Assembly: GCA_945877805.1 (NCBI GenBank)
Contig: CAMCSM010000020.1
Coordinates: 1 to 36,088 of the forward strand
DNA from: Methylacidiphilum caldifontis
Lineage (GTDB): Bacteria; Verrucomicrobiota; Verrucomicrobiia; Methylacidiphilales; CAMAQI01
Length of the DNA stretch: 36,088 bases
Direction of reading: 5' to 3'
The notes below the pieces were generated by a model, which saw only the letters and a list, made by a program, of their open reading frames with translations, had not been told where the DNA came from and did not search any database. Below, one piece after another: positions 6,835-14,919 of this stretch. The position numbers and the translations under genes are program-made. Position 1 is the first letter of the stretch. Each line of letters starts with the position of its first letter.

Positions 6835-6918
6835 AATGGGACGACGTGGAAGTCGTCCTTCCCGTGGGAGGTGGAGAATGGGACGACGTGGAAGTCGTCC
6901 TTCCCGATGGAGGTGAAA
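6835..6918 (+). repeat. tandem 42-bp REP repeat carrying the nrtD ribosome-binding site
   Basis: Two copies, 6835-6876 and 6877-6918, differ at four positions near their 3' ends. Each has the REP hairpin GGGACGAC / GTCGTCC with loop GTGGAA (stems at 6838-6845/6852-6858 and 6880-6887/6894-6900) and a trailing GGAGGTG. In the second copy this GGAGGTG (6909-6915) lies five bases before the nrtD ATG and serves as its Shine-Dalgarno, so the repeat unit includes a ribosome-binding site. Confidence 0.82.
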
Positions 6919-6920
6919 TT

Positions 6921-7787
6921 ATGAAACCGTATCTGGAAATTTCTAAACTCAATAAAATCTATCCGACCCCCAAGGGTCCTGCGATTATCGTAAAGGACTT
7001 CGATCTGACGATCGGCAAAGGGGAATTTGTTACGTTGATTGGGCATTCCGGATGCGGAAAATCGACGGTGCTTTCGATTGTTGCCGGTTTGAGTGAGCTG
7101 ACAACAGGAGCGGTTGTTCTCGCTGGTCGTGAGGTCAATGCTGCGGGTCCTGATCGCGGAGTGGTCTTTCAATCCCCCTGTCTACTTCCTTGGTTTACGG
7201 CTTATCAAAATGTGATGTTGGGGGTCGAACAGGTTTTCTTTACTGCCTCCCCTGAGGAGAGGCATCAAATTGTCGAATACTATCTTCATGTGGTCGGCTT
7301 AGGGGATTCGATGGAAAAATATCCGAACGAACTCTCAGGAGGAATGCGTCAACGAGTGGGGATCGCTCGGGCTTTTGCCTTAAGCCCGAAGATGTTGCTC
7401 CTAGATGAACCCTTTGGAATGTTGGATAGTCTTACTCGATACGAGTTACAACAGGTGTTGATCGATCTTTGGAAAAAGGATCAAAAAACAGCGTTAATGG
7501 TTACTCATGATGTCGATGAAGCGATTTTCCTTTCCGATCGAATCGTGATGATGAGTGATGGGCCGGAGGCGGAGGTAGGAGATATTGTCCGTGTTCCCTT
7601 TGCCCGCCCTCGCGAGCGTCGTGAAATCATGGAGATGCCAGAGTATTACGAGCTACGAGAATACTTAATCGAGTTTTTAAACGAACGATCTCATGATCGG
7701 CCAAGCAAGATGAATCCACGGCCCGTATTTCACGCTTCTGAACCTCATCTCTCAAAAATAAATAAGGCAGAAAAAATAACAATTTAA
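6921..7787 (+). CDS. nrtD: nitrate ABC transporter ATPase, NrtD type
   Basis: This is the second ATPase of the nitrate importer, 288 residues, close to the usual NrtD length. It has Walker [10 protein letters not shown] (41-49), Q-loop Q84, LSGGMRQR (138-145), Walker B MLLLDE (158-163) and a canonical H-loop His196 (VTHDVDEA), in contrast to the Asn in NrtC. The ending [23 protein letters not shown] region is typical of this subfamily. The ATG at 6921 is chosen because GGAGGTG precedes it; the open frame further upstream is translated REP sequence. It follows the RAYT insertion and runs toward the outer-membrane channel gene with no terminator between. Confidence 0.88.
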   Translation: MKPYLEISKLNKIYPTPKGPAIIVKDFDLTIGKGEFVTLIGHSGCGKSTVLSIVAGLSELTTGAVVLAGREVNAAGPDRGVVFQSPCLLPWFTAYQNVMLGVEQVFFTASPEERHQIVEYYLHVVGLGDSMEKYPNELSGGMRQRVGIARAFALSPKMLLLDEPFGMLDSLTRYELQQVLIDLWKKDQKTALMVTHDVDEAIFLSDRIVMMSDGPEAEVGDIVRVPFARPRERREIMEMPEYYELREYLIEFLNERSHDRPSKMNPRPVFHASEPHLSKINKAEKITI

Positions 7788-7877
7788 ACAATGAATAATT
7801 TTCATGATTTATGTAAAAAACAGGTTAATTTAATTATTGATTTCATGGATAAAAGTCGGTAAAAAAAATTAAAATTC

Positions 7878-7896
7878 AAAACTCGGGTGGAGTTTT
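7878..7896 (+). promoter_or_regulatory. leader hairpin before the outer-membrane channel gene
   Basis: AAAACTC (7878-7884) and GAGTTTT (7890-7896) form a perfect 7-bp hairpin with loop GGGTG in the untranslated stretch between nrtD and the channel gene. The 3' arm ends in TTTT, but there is no longer T run, so it may be a weak attenuator, an RNA stabiliser or neither. A possible sigma-70 promoter (TTGATT, 17-base spacer, TAAAAA) lies just upstream, each box matching four of six. Confidence 0.35.
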
Positions 7897-7921
7897 AGAG
7901 TTAAAAACAACAGGAGGATAG

Positions 7922-9574
7922 ATGAAAAACAATATGAAAAGCCTGAGAGCTCATGCAGTCGGATTCGTCTGTGTCAGTTTGATGTCAATCAGTACAACTT
8001 TTGCGGGTACGGCAGCCGCGGATTTAAAGAAGCCGATCATGAATCAAGATTTGCCAGCGGTGGTGCCGGCCGTCGATGCTCCAAGTTCTGCGTCGTTACC
8101 GTTTTATACACCGACTTGGAAAATAGGGGATCCGATGACTTTGGCGAACGGTAAAGTGACCGTCGATATTAATGAGCGTATTCGTGTGGAAGTGAGAAAT
8201 AATACGTTTGACTTTAGCGACTCAAAAAATCACGTAACGGATGATACTTTTGTCCTGCAACGTGTTCGTTTAGGGGTTAAGGTTGATCCTGTTGACTGGG
8301 TCAGCGTTTATGCTCAAGGACAAGATTCTCGAGAGCTTTTCTCAGAGAGAGGAAACGTTCCATTTCAATTTGGAGCGGAGGGAGATGATGGTTTTGATCT
8401 TTATCAAGGCTATGTCGATCTCGGAAATAAAAGTAAATTTCCTGTAACGGCTCGGTTTGGGCGCCAGGTTCTTTCCTATGGAGACGAGCGTTTGATTGGA
8501 GGGTTTGATTGGAATAACTTCGGTCGTACCTTCGACGCAGCAAAGATGACCTATTTTATTGATGGTCCGACAACGACCTCGGTGGATGGGTTCATTGCTA
8601 ATGTGGTAACTCAAGAGGGTCACAATCGAGATGAAAATTCTGATTTTGATTTTAATGAATCGAATAATCGAGATGTGTTTGCAGGTATTTATGCGACCTC
8701 AAAAATCATTAGTTTTCAAAAAACAGAGGTTTATGCGCTCTATCGAGGAAAGGACGGACAAGGGCCCGAATATAATGCAACGGGGGGAACAGGGCTCCTC
8801 CCTGTCAATACAGCCTATGATGTCGATCAAGACATTTGGACCTTTGGAGCGCGAATGCAGTCGACCTCACCTGGACGTCTTAAAGGTTTTGATTATACCT
8901 TTGAAGGGGCCTATCAAACAGGGACTGTCAGTGCGGTACAAGCAACAGGGGCAACCTTCCCTGGAATCGTTGGAGGAACAAGTGTCGTGAATCCAGTTCG
9001 TTCCCAAGGACGTGAGCATCTTGCCTATGCGGTTCATGCTGAATCCGGATATAATTGGGAGTTAACCCCTTGGACTCCACGTCTTGGGGTTGAGTATAAT
9101 TATGCTTCGGGTGATGATAATGCTGGCGATAATAAGTCAGGAACCTTCATGAATTTGTTCCCTACGAATCACAAGTTCTATGGTTATATGGATGTATTTT
9201 CATGGAAGAACATGCAAAATGCGGCAATGACTTTAACCGCAAAACCAAATACAAAGACGACATTGCGTATGGATTATCACGCATTCTGGTTGGCGGATGG
9301 AGGGGATGCTCTTTACCGTGCGAATGGGGTCACTCAAGTACGTGCCGCAAATGCCGCTTCTCGAAATTCCGGGAAATTTGTGGGAACAGAGTTTGATTTT
9401 ACTGCGAGCTATGCTCACACTAAGTATTTGAACTTCTTGATTGGTTATAGTCACTTCTTTGCCGCGGATTATCTCCAAGGAACTCAAAATACCGCGACGA
9501 CATCGAATGCCCCTATTAGTCCTGCGGGTGATGATGCCGACTTCTTCTACTTCCAAACAGTGTTGAAGCTCTAA
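7922..9574 (+). CDS. AlgE-type (alginate export family) outer-membrane beta-barrel protein
   Basis: The 550-residue product is an outer-membrane channel. Residues 1-28 form a Sec signal peptide ending near TFA, followed by a linker of about 40 residues. From about residue 70 the sequence alternates like beta strands with the landmarks of the alginate-export superfamily: INERIRVEVRNNTFDF, then LQRVRLGVKVDPVDWVSVYAQ, and GRQVLSYGDERLIGGFDWNN near 180-200. The C terminus, FFYFQTVLKL, is a terminal barrel strand. Alginate itself is not implied, since members occur in many bacteria without alginate genes; with its position at the end of the nitrate operon it probably lets nitrate or another small anion cross the outer membrane. 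AGGAGG at 7912-7917 gives a strong start. A strong terminator follows. Confidence 0.82.
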   Translation: MKNNMKSLRAHAVGFVCVSLMSISTTFAGTAAADLKKPIMNQDLPAVVPAVDAPSSASLPFYTPTWKIGDPMTLANGKVTVDINERIRVEVRNNTFDFSDSKNHVTDDTFVLQRVRLGVKVDPVDWVSVYAQGQDSRELFSERGNVPFQFGAEGDDGFDLYQGYVDLGNKSKFPVTARFGRQVLSYGDERLIGGFDWNNFGRTFDAAKMTYFIDGPTTTSVDGFIANVVTQEGHNRDENSDFDFNESNNRDVFAGIYATSKIISFQKTEVYALYRGKDGQGPEYNATGGTGLLPVNTAYDVDQDIWTFGARMQSTSPGRLKGFDYTFEGAYQTGTVSAVQATGATFPGIVGGTSVVNPVRSQGREHLAYAVHAESGYNWELTPWTPRLGVEYNYASGDDNAGDNKSGTFMNLFPTNHKFYGYMDVFSWKNMQNAAMTLTAKPNTKTTLRMDYHAFWLADGGDALYRANGVTQVRAANAASRNSGKFVGTEFDFTASYAHTKYLNFLIGYSHFFAADYLQGTQNTATTSNAPISPAGDDADFFYFQTVLKL

Positions 9575-9595
9575 TTGAGATCGGTTGTTGAATTT

Positions 9596-9631
9596 AAAAA
9601 CCCCGTTCGTTAATTCGAACGGGGTTTTTTG
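9596..9631 (+). terminator. Rho-independent terminator of nitrate operon
   Basis: CCCCGTTCG (9601-9609) and CGAACGGGG (9616-9624) form a perfect 9-bp stem with loop TTAATT, flanked by A5 before and T6 after. It lies 21 bases after the channel gene and closes the plus-strand operon that starts at the sigma-54 element. Confidence 0.95.
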
Positions 9632-9717
9632 TTTGGGTCAAATTTCATGATTTCTTGCTTTCCCTATTCAAAAATGACTTTATTTTTTCTTTTTATTATA
9701 AGTTTGGAAAATAAATT

Positions 9718-10206
9718 ATGAATCAGGCCTATTTTTTAGAAGCTGCCCAAGGGTTTTTGGAGCTGCGGATGCCCAAGGAGGCGTTGAAGGAGTTGGAGAA
9801 ACTCTCTTCAGAGAGCCAACAGGAGATGGAGGTCCTTCTTTTGAAGTCGAGTGCCCATATGTATTTAAAACAGTGGAAAAAGGCCTTTACGTTCGGAAAT
9901 CAATGCTGTGAGGCCTATCCTCATGATCCTCGCTGTTTTATTCAGAGTGCTTTTTGTCTTCATGAACTAAAGAGGACTGAGGAGGCAAAAAATCGGTTAC
10001 TCGGAGGCCCTCCAGGGATTCGCAATATTCCGGAATTTTATTACAATCTGGCCTGTTATGAATTGGCGCTTGGGGAGATCGATAATGCCAAAAGAGATCT
10101 CTCTCGTGCCTTTCGCATGGATGAACGAGGAGAATATTTACGCAAGGCAGCAGGACTCGATGAGGATCTCAAACCCCTTTGGAGTGATCTTCCGAGTTTG
10201 GCTTAA
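9718..10206 (+). CDS. tetratricopeptide-repeat protein, function unknown
   Basis: This 162-residue cytosolic protein has no signal peptide or membrane segment. It shows helical pairs of TPR type: about 1-30 (AAQGFLELRMPKEALKELEKL), 37-68 (LLLKSSAHMYLKQWKKAFTF), 72-95 (FIQSAFCLHELKRTEEAKNR) and 106-138 (FYYNLACYELALGEIDNAKR). Such proteins act as protein-protein adaptors. It stands between the strong terminator of the nitrate operon and the cstA-like gene, 37 bases upstream of the latter, and may be cotranscribed with it. I see no Shine-Dalgarno before the ATG and no convincing promoter, though TATTAT at 9694-9699 could be a -10 box. No specific role can be given. Confidence 0.7.
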   Translation: MNQAYFLEAAQGFLELRMPKEALKELEKLSSESQQEMEVLLLKSSAHMYLKQWKKAFTFGNQCCEAYPHDPRCFIQSAFCLHELKRTEEAKNRLLGGPPGIRNIPEFYYNLACYELALGEIDNAKRDLSRAFRMDERGEYLRKAAGLDEDLKPLWSDLPSLA

Positions 10207-10243
10207 TCAAGGGTCGCCGCTCATTCCTTTTTAGCTAAATCAT

Positions 10244-12238
10244 ATGAAAAAAAGAGTTTCGCTGATCGCTTGGATTCTGACCGCTCTTTTGGGCTTAGGC
10301 TCATTTATCGTTATTGGAATTTATCGTGAGGAGGAGATTAATGCCTTATGGATTGTCATCGCCTCGGTTTGCGTTTTCTCGATCGCTTATCGGTTTCATT
10401 CGAAATGGTTGATGACGAAAGTTCTGATGGTCGACGAAAGTCGAACTCCCCCCTCCAAAGCACTCGAGGATGGTAAAGATTATCTTCCGACGAATAAGTG
10501 GGTGGTTTTTGGTCATCACTTCGCGGCGATTGCCGGACCAGGGCCGCTTGTGGGGCCGGTGCTTGCAGCTCAGTTCGGCTATTTGCCAGGGATGCTATGG
10601 ATTTTAATCGGAGCCGTTCTCGGGGGGGCCGTTCACGATTCTATTATTTTATTTTCTTCGATTCGTCGTCAAGGAAAGTCGTTGGCACAAATGATCCGTG
10701 AGGAGATTGGGCCTGTGGCTGGATTTTTGTCTCTGATCGGAATTTTAGTGATCATGATCATTCTCCTTGCCGTATTAGCGATGGTCGTCGTGAAAGCCCT
10801 TGCCGAGAGTCCGTGGGGATTATTTACCGTTTCAGCCACGGTACCAATTGCGATGGTGATGGGTTTAGCGATGAAGAGTAATCGATTCTCTTTGGGAGTG
10901 GTCAGCGTATTTGGACTGACCGGGTTATTGCTTTCGGTTTATGCGGGGAAATTTATTCAAGGCTCTCTATTTGAGCATTTCTTTACCCTGAATGAAAAAA
11001 CATTAGCCCTGGGGCTAATGGGTTACGGACTTCTCGCTTCCGTGTTGCCGGTTTGGCTGCTCCTCGCCCCTCGCGATTACCTGAGTTCCTTTATGAAAAT
11101 TGGAGCCGTCGCGATGCTGGGAGTCGCGATTATCTTTCTCGCTCCCGTCCTTCATATGCCCTCAATTACAAAATTTATCGATGGATCCGGCCCCGTCTTT
11201 GCCGGCCCTGTTTTTCCCTTTTGCTTCATTACGATTGCCTGTTCTGCAATCTCCGGATTTCATGCCCTGATTGCGTCCGGAACAACCCCAAAGCTTCTTG
11301 AAAATGAGCGAGATATTCGAATCGTGGGCTACGGCTCAATGGTCGTCGAGATGCTCGTCGGGATTATGGCTTTGATTGCCGCTTGTACCTTAGAGCCAGG
11401 ACAATATTTTGCAGTGAATATGAAAGGGGAGGAGGCGACGGTAGTAAGTCATATTACTCAGCTCGGTTTTCCGGTGACCGAAGTCGAAATGCAGCAGCTT
11501 GCCGATGAAGTCGGAGAGAAGACGATGATCGGAAGAACGGGAGGGGCACCGACCTTTGCGTTAGGAATGGCGCAGATGTTGGCAGTATGGTTTCAAAATA
11601 AGGAGATGTTAGCTGTTTGGTATCACTTTGCGATCATGTTTGAGACCTTATTCATTTTGACCACCATTGATGCCGGGACTCGTGTTGGCCGATTTTTATT
11701 TCAAGATTTACTCGGCTCCATTCGTCCCTCTTGGGGGAGGACTGATTCGCTCTTAGGGGCTTGGATCGGAAGTCTCCTTTTTGTGGGAGGATGGGGGCTG
11801 TTGCTTTATCAAGGGGTCATTGATCCGATGGGAGGGATTAATTCACTTTGGCCGATCTTTGGAGTTGCGAATCAGCTTCTCGCAGTGATTGCCTTGGCTT
11901 TAGGAACCTCTGTCTTAATCAAGATGGGTCAAGTTCGCTATCTTGCGGTGACCTTGATTCCTTTAGTCTGGTTAGTGATCGTGACGATGAGTGCTGGCTG
12001 GATGAAGATCTTTAGTGACGATCCGCGGCTCGGATTTTTAAAAGCCGCAGAGAAATATCGTTTGCTTATCGATCAAGGAGGAACGGCAGAGCAGCTTTCT
12101 TTGTGGAAAATACAAATTGTGAATCAGCACATTAATATTGGACTCACCTCTTTCCTTTTAATTCTTTGTGTATCGATTTTAGTGATCTTTATCAGACAAT
12201 GGGGAAAGAAATTAAGTCATTTGTCTTTATTGTTTTAA
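10244..12238 (+). CDS. CstA-family carbon starvation transporter
   Basis: CstA/BtsT proteins are inner-membrane transporters for peptides or pyruvate. The 664-residue protein is a polytopic membrane protein with many hydrophobic segments from residue 8 to the end. Its signature is near residues 86-130: KWVVFGHHFAAIAGPGPLVG, VLAAQFGYLPGMLWIL and GAVLGGAVHD, the conserved CstA core. Near 460-485 is the stretch ETLFILTTIDAGTRVGRF, also conserved in the family. E. coli CstA is about 700 residues. The gene is followed 20 bases later by purN. No BtsSR-like two-component system is visible, and the substrate cannot be read from the sequence. Family assignment is firm. Confidence 0.93.
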   Translation: MKKRVSLIAWILTALLGLGSFIVIGIYREEEINALWIVIASVCVFSIAYRFHSKWLMTKVLMVDESRTPPSKALEDGKDYLPTNKWVVFGHHFAAIAGPGPLVGPVLAAQFGYLPGMLWILIGAVLGGAVHDSIILFSSIRRQGKSLAQMIREEIGPVAGFLSLIGILVIMIILLAVLAMVVVKALAESPWGLFTVSATVPIAMVMGLAMKSNRFSLGVVSVFGLTGLLLSVYAGKFIQGSLFEHFFTLNEKTLALGLMGYGLLASVLPVWLLLAPRDYLSSFMKIGAVAMLGVAIIFLAPVLHMPSITKFIDGSGPVFAGPVFPFCFITIACSAISGFHALIASGTTPKLLENERDIRIVGYGSMVVEMLVGIMALIAACTLEPGQYFAVNMKGEEATVVSHITQLGFPVTEVEMQQLADEVGEKTMIGRTGGAPTFALGMAQMLAVWFQNKEMLAVWYHFAIMFETLFILTTIDAGTRVGRFLFQDLLGSIRPSWGRTDSLLGAWIGSLLFVGGWGLLLYQGVIDPMGGINSLWPIFGVANQLLAVIALALGTSVLIKMGQVRYLAVTLIPLVWLVIVTMSAGWMKIFSDDPRLGFLKAAEKYRLLIDQGGTAEQLSLWKIQIVNQHINIGLTSFLLILCVSILVIFIRQWGKKLSHLSLLF

Positions 12239-12258
12239 TAATCAGAATCACAGTTCTT

Positions 12259-12858
12259 ATGATGACTAAACTTAAACTTGGCGTACTCGGTTCTGGAAAA
12301 GGGAGTAACTTTGTCTCCATTCAAGAGTCGATTCTGAAGGGTGAGCTCTCGGCCGAGATCAAAGTCGTCATGAGCGATCACTCCGACGCAGGGATCTTAG
12401 AGCGGGCGAGGGGATATGGAATTCCTGCGATCGCTCTCCCTCAAAGCCAATTTAAAACAAAGCTCGAACCGGAAATTGAGGGGAAGTTAGTAGAACTTTT
12501 AAAAGAGCATCAGGTCGATTGGGTGATTTTAGCAGGCTACATGCGCGTCGTGAAAAAACCGCTTTTAGAGGCCTATCCCGATCGAATTTTGAATATTCAC
12601 CCTTCTCTGCTTCCTGCCTTTAAAGGATTAGTGGCTTGGAAACAGGCTTTGGCGGCTGGAGTGCCCGAGGCCGGCTGCACCGTTCATCTGGTGAACGAAG
12701 GGGTGGATGAGGGGGAGATCCTTGGTCAACGGTCGGTTCCTGTTGAAAGGGGAGATACTTCGGAATCGCTGCATGCACGAATCCAAAAAGCAGAGCATCT
12801 TCTTTTTCCTGAGGTTTTGGTGAAACTATCTAAAAACAATTTGAGAATTAATTCTTAG
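12259..12858 (+). CDS. purN: phosphoribosylglycinamide formyltransferase (PurN)
   Basis: PurN transfers a formyl group from 10-formyltetrahydrofolate to GAR, the third step of de novo purine synthesis. The 199-residue product has the normal length. Residues 10-18 (LGSGKGSNF) form the phosphate-binding loop. The catalytic triad can be placed as Asn112, His114 (NIHPSLLPAF) and Asp150 (NEGVDEGEIL), matching Asn106/His108/Asp144 of E. coli. LAGYMRV near 91-97 is the folate-site segment. The frame is open from 12166, but that overlaps cstA; the tandem ATGs at 12259/12262 give the family-standard N terminus. No other pur gene is in the window, and no strong Shine-Dalgarno is visible. Confidence 0.94.
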   Translation: MMTKLKLGVLGSGKGSNFVSIQESILKGELSAEIKVVMSDHSDAGILERARGYGIPAIALPQSQFKTKLEPEIEGKLVELLKEHQVDWVILAGYMRVVKKPLLEAYPDRILNIHPSLLPAFKGLVAWKQALAAGVPEAGCTVHLVNEGVDEGEILGQRSVPVERGDTSESLHARIQKAEHLLFPEVLVKLSKNNLRINS

Positions 12859-12909
12859 ATAATTTTGTGCCAAGTTTAATAAAAATATCGAATTATTTTT
12901 AAATTTGGG

Positions 12910-12938
12910 TTGACGAGACCTAAAAAACTGATTCTATC
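12910..12938 (+). promoter_or_regulatory. possible sigma-70 promoter for tRNA-Thr/tuf
   Basis: TTGACG at 12910-12915 is a good -35 box. Seventeen bases on, TCTATC (12933-12938) is a poor -10 match. It is the best candidate ahead of the tRNA-Thr and tuf genes. A GCGC-GAAA-GCGC tetraloop hairpin lies at 13058-13069 between it and the tRNA. Confidence 0.35.
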
Positions 12939-13080
12939 TCCCGCTCTACCATGACCTAGGAATCGCTCTTGATCAAAAAAGAGGGATTCTGGGTTTTTAT
13001 TGTCTTTTTTCGGAGGTCAAATTCCGAGGGGAAAGATGATGATACAGTCCGCGTCATGCGCGAAAGCGCGGGGCTTAGTT

Positions 13081-13153
13081 GCCCACGTAGCTCAGTTGGT
13101 AGAGCACGTCCTTGGTAAGGACGAGGTCGTCGGTTCAATCCCGATCGTGGGCT
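13081..13153 (+). tRNA. tRNA-Thr (anticodon GGT)
   Basis: A complete 73-base cloverleaf: acceptor stem GCCCACG (13081-13087) pairs with CGTGGGC (13146-13152), discriminator T13153, a D arm GCTCAGTTGGTAGAGC, an anticodon stem CGTCC/GGACG with loop TTGGTAA giving anticodon GGT, and a T arm with GGTTCAATCCC. CCA is not encoded. A threonine tRNA just ahead of tuf is a common bacterial arrangement and suggests a joint transcript. Confidence 0.95.
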
Positions 13154-13192
13154 GTCTCGCTGGCAGGTAGAATGCGGACTCCAAGGAGGAGA

Positions 13193-13243
13193 ATGCAACC
13201 TGAAACAAACGTAATAACAGTTGTAAAAACAATTGCACTTTAA
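13193..13243 (+). CDS. 16-codon leader ORF upstream of tuf
   Basis: An ATG at 13193 is preceded by AAGGAGGA (13183-13190), one of the best Shine-Dalgarno sequences in the window, although the spacing is short. It opens a 16-residue frame, MQPETNVITVVKTIAL, whose TAA stop (13241-13243) overlaps the AAGGAG (13242-13247) used by tuf. A hairpin (CAGTTGT 13218-13224, ACAATTG 13229-13235) lies inside it. The geometry suggests that ribosomes finishing this frame re-initiate on tuf, a possible translational control. It is too short to judge by composition, so chance cannot be excluded. Confidence 0.4.
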   Translation: MQPETNVITVVKTIAL

Positions 13244-13252
13244 GGAGTTAGT

Positions 13253-14437
13253 ATGGCCAAGGAAGCATTTAGTCGAAATAAACCCCACGTAAACGTGGGA
13301 ACCATCGGTCACGTTGATCATGGAAAAACAACTTTAACTGCAGCGATCACCAGTGTCTTGGCAAAATCAGGATATTGCCAAGCTCGCGGCTACGATCAAA
13401 TTGATAACGCTCCCGAAGAGAGAGAGCGTGGAATCACGATCAACACCACTCACGTTGAGTACGAAACCGCAGCTCGTCACTACGCACACGTGGATTGTCC
13501 CGGTCACGCCGATTATGTTAAAAACATGATCACCGGTGCCGCTCAAATGGACGGAGCGATCCTCGTTGTCAGCGCCGCTGATGGTCCAATGCCTCAAACT
13601 CGTGAGCATATCCTTCTTGCACGTCAAGTCGGAGTTCCTTCACTCGTTGTTTTCATGAACAAAGTGGACATGGTGGATGACAAAGAACTTCTCGACCTCG
13701 TTGAACTCGAAGTCCGTGAGCTCCTCACCCAATATGAATTTCCTGGTGACACAATTCCTATCGTTAAAGGCAGTGCCCTCAAGGCTCTTGAAGGGGATGC
13801 CGTTTACGAAAAAGAGATTTTGAATTTGATGGAAGCAGTAGATAATTATATTCCTCTTCCTGAACGTCCGAAAGATCAACCGTTCTTGATGTCGGTTGAA
13901 GACGTTTTCAACATTGAAGGTCGTGGTACTGTTTGTACCGGCCGTGTTGAGCGTGGTATTCTCAAGAAAATGGAAGAAGTTGAAATCGTTGGACTTCGTC
14001 CGACGGTCAAAACAACTTGTACCGATATCGAAATGTTCCGTAAGCTTCTCGACAGCGCCGAAGCTGGAGACAACGTTGGTCTCTTGCTCCGTGGTGTGAA
14101 GAAAGAAGATATCGAACGCGGTCAAGTCATCTCCAAAGTCGGATCGATTAAACCACATACGACCTTCAAGGCGCAAATTTACGTCTTGAGCAAGGAAGAG
14201 GGTGGACGTCATACTCCGTTCTTCAAAGGATATCGCCCACAATTCTATTTCCGTACGACAGACGTTACCGGTTCAGTCACTCTTAAAGAGGGTGTTGAAA
14301 TGGTGATGCCTGGAGACAATATCGAATGTGAAGTCGAATTGCTCTCCCCGATCGCGATGGAAAAAGCAATGCGCTTTGCGATTCGTGAAGGTGGTAAGAC
14401 AGTCGGCGCAGGTCGTGTTGTCGAAATCATCAAATAA
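13253..14437 (+). CDS. tuf: elongation factor Tu
   Basis: EF-Tu carries aminoacyl-tRNA to the ribosomal A site as a GTP complex. The 394-residue protein has the standard length and domains: G domain (1-200) with P-loop GHVDHGKT (near 18-25), switch I ending in [12 protein letters not shown], switch [10 protein letters not shown] and NKVD; then domains II and III, ending in the typical [17 protein letters not shown] at 13242-13247 precedes the ATG. Upstream are tRNA-Thr and a 16-codon leader ORF; downstream, a hairpin and tRNA-Trp lead into secE. Only one tuf is present in the window. Confidence 0.99.
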   Translation: MAKEAFSRNKPHVNVGTIGHVDHGKTTLTAAITSVLAKSGYCQARGYDQIDNAPEERERGITINTTHVEYETAARHYAHVDCPGHADYVKNMITGAAQMDGAILVVSAADGPMPQTREHILLARQVGVPSLVVFMNKVDMVDDKELLDLVELEVRELLTQYEFPGDTIPIVKGSALKALEGDAVYEKEILNLMEAVDNYIPLPERPKDQPFLMSVEDVFNIEGRGTVCTGRVERGILKKMEEVEIVGLRPTVKTTCTDIEMFRKLLDSAEAGDNVGLLLRGVKKEDIERGQVISKVGSIKPHTTFKAQIYVLSKEEGGRHTPFFKGYRPQFYFRTTDVTGSVTLKEGVEMVMPGDNIECEVELLSPIAMEKAMRFAIREGGKTVGAGRVVEIIK

Positions 14438-14453
14438 TCGGTAAAATTTAAAT

Positions 14454-14481
14454 GCTCTCCAAGGTTAATCCCTTGGGGAGC
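14454..14481 (+). terminator. hairpin after tuf, partial terminator or processing site
   Basis: GCTCTCCAAGG (14454-14464) and CCTTGGGGAGC (14471-14481) form an 11-bp stem with one G-T pair and loop TTAATC. Only TTT and then mixed sequence follow, so termination is probably partial. It separates tuf from tRNA-Trp and secE. Confidence 0.5.
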
Positions 14482-14516
14482 TTTGCTGTCTCTAAAAAAG
14501 GGAGCATATTTTATAA

Positions 14517-14589
14517 AGGGCAGTAGTTCAATTGGTAGAGCGACGGTCTCCAAAACCGTAAGTTGGGGGTTCGAGTCCCTCCTGCCCTG
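14517..14589 (+). tRNA. tRNA-Trp (anticodon CCA)
   Basis: A 73-base cloverleaf: acceptor AGGGCAG (14517-14523) pairs with CTGCCCT (14582-14588), discriminator G14589, D arm GTTCAATTGGTAGAGC, anticodon loop CTCCAAA giving CCA, and T loop TTCGAGT. CCA is not encoded. Trp tRNA between tuf and secE is a widespread order, also seen in Chlamydiae. TATTTTATAA immediately upstream might serve as a -10 region. Confidence 0.95.
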
Positions 14590-14604
14590 GAGTCATAAAA
14601 GATC

Positions 14605-14910
14605 ATGGAAGCATTAAAAATCGGCGGAAGTTGGTGGGGTACATTTTGGGTTGTATTTTCTGTATTGTTGACTGCCTTTGTGTGGTTTAAGTCTGGAAAA
14701 GCGATTCAGAAATTTATCAGCGAGGTCTCTGCAGAACTGAAAAAGTGTTCCTGGCCTTGGGATGAGAATAAAACTGGATTTGCAAAATACCGTGAATTAT
14801 TTGATTCCACCGTTGTCGTTATCGTTTCGACGATCTTGCTTTCAGCGATGGTGACTTTTTCAGATTTTATTTTGTTGAAAGTAATTGGGCTAGTGACCCG
14901 TCTTCATTAA
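14605..14910 (+). CDS. secE: preprotein translocase subunit SecE
   Basis: SecE is the small essential subunit that clamps SecY in the inner-membrane SecYEG channel. The 101-residue protein has an extra N-terminal hydrophobic segment (about 10-28), then the conserved amphipathic region ISEVSAELKKCSWPW (near 38-52), where the family has K-x3-WP, and a C-terminal membrane segment around 70-97. It starts 15 bases after tRNA-Trp and ends nine bases before nusG. The position and the amphipathic motif make the call secure despite the low overall conservation of SecE. Confidence 0.93.
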   Translation: MEALKIGGSWWGTFWVVFSVLLTAFVWFKSGKAIQKFISEVSAELKKCSWPWDENKTGFAKYRELFDSTVVVIVSTILLSAMVTFSDFILLKVIGLVTRLH

Positions 14911-14919
14911 AGGAAACCG

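Noticed and set aside
6835-6918. CRISPR array from the repeated hairpins
   Set aside because: There are only two direct copies with no spacers, and the units are REP palindromes next to their RAYT gene.
6292-6924. 210-codon plus-strand ORF between nrtC and nrtD
   Set aside because: It is antisense to the RAYT gene, which has HUH and NPVRHG motifs, and its ends are translated REP palindromes.
7878-7896. ANTAR (NasT) target RNA before the channel gene
   Set aside because: The ANTAR target needs two hairpins with hexaloops; only one hairpin with a five-base loop is present.
12878-12905. AT-rich hairpin after purN as a terminator
   Set aside because: The stem is only A-T pairs and no T run follows.
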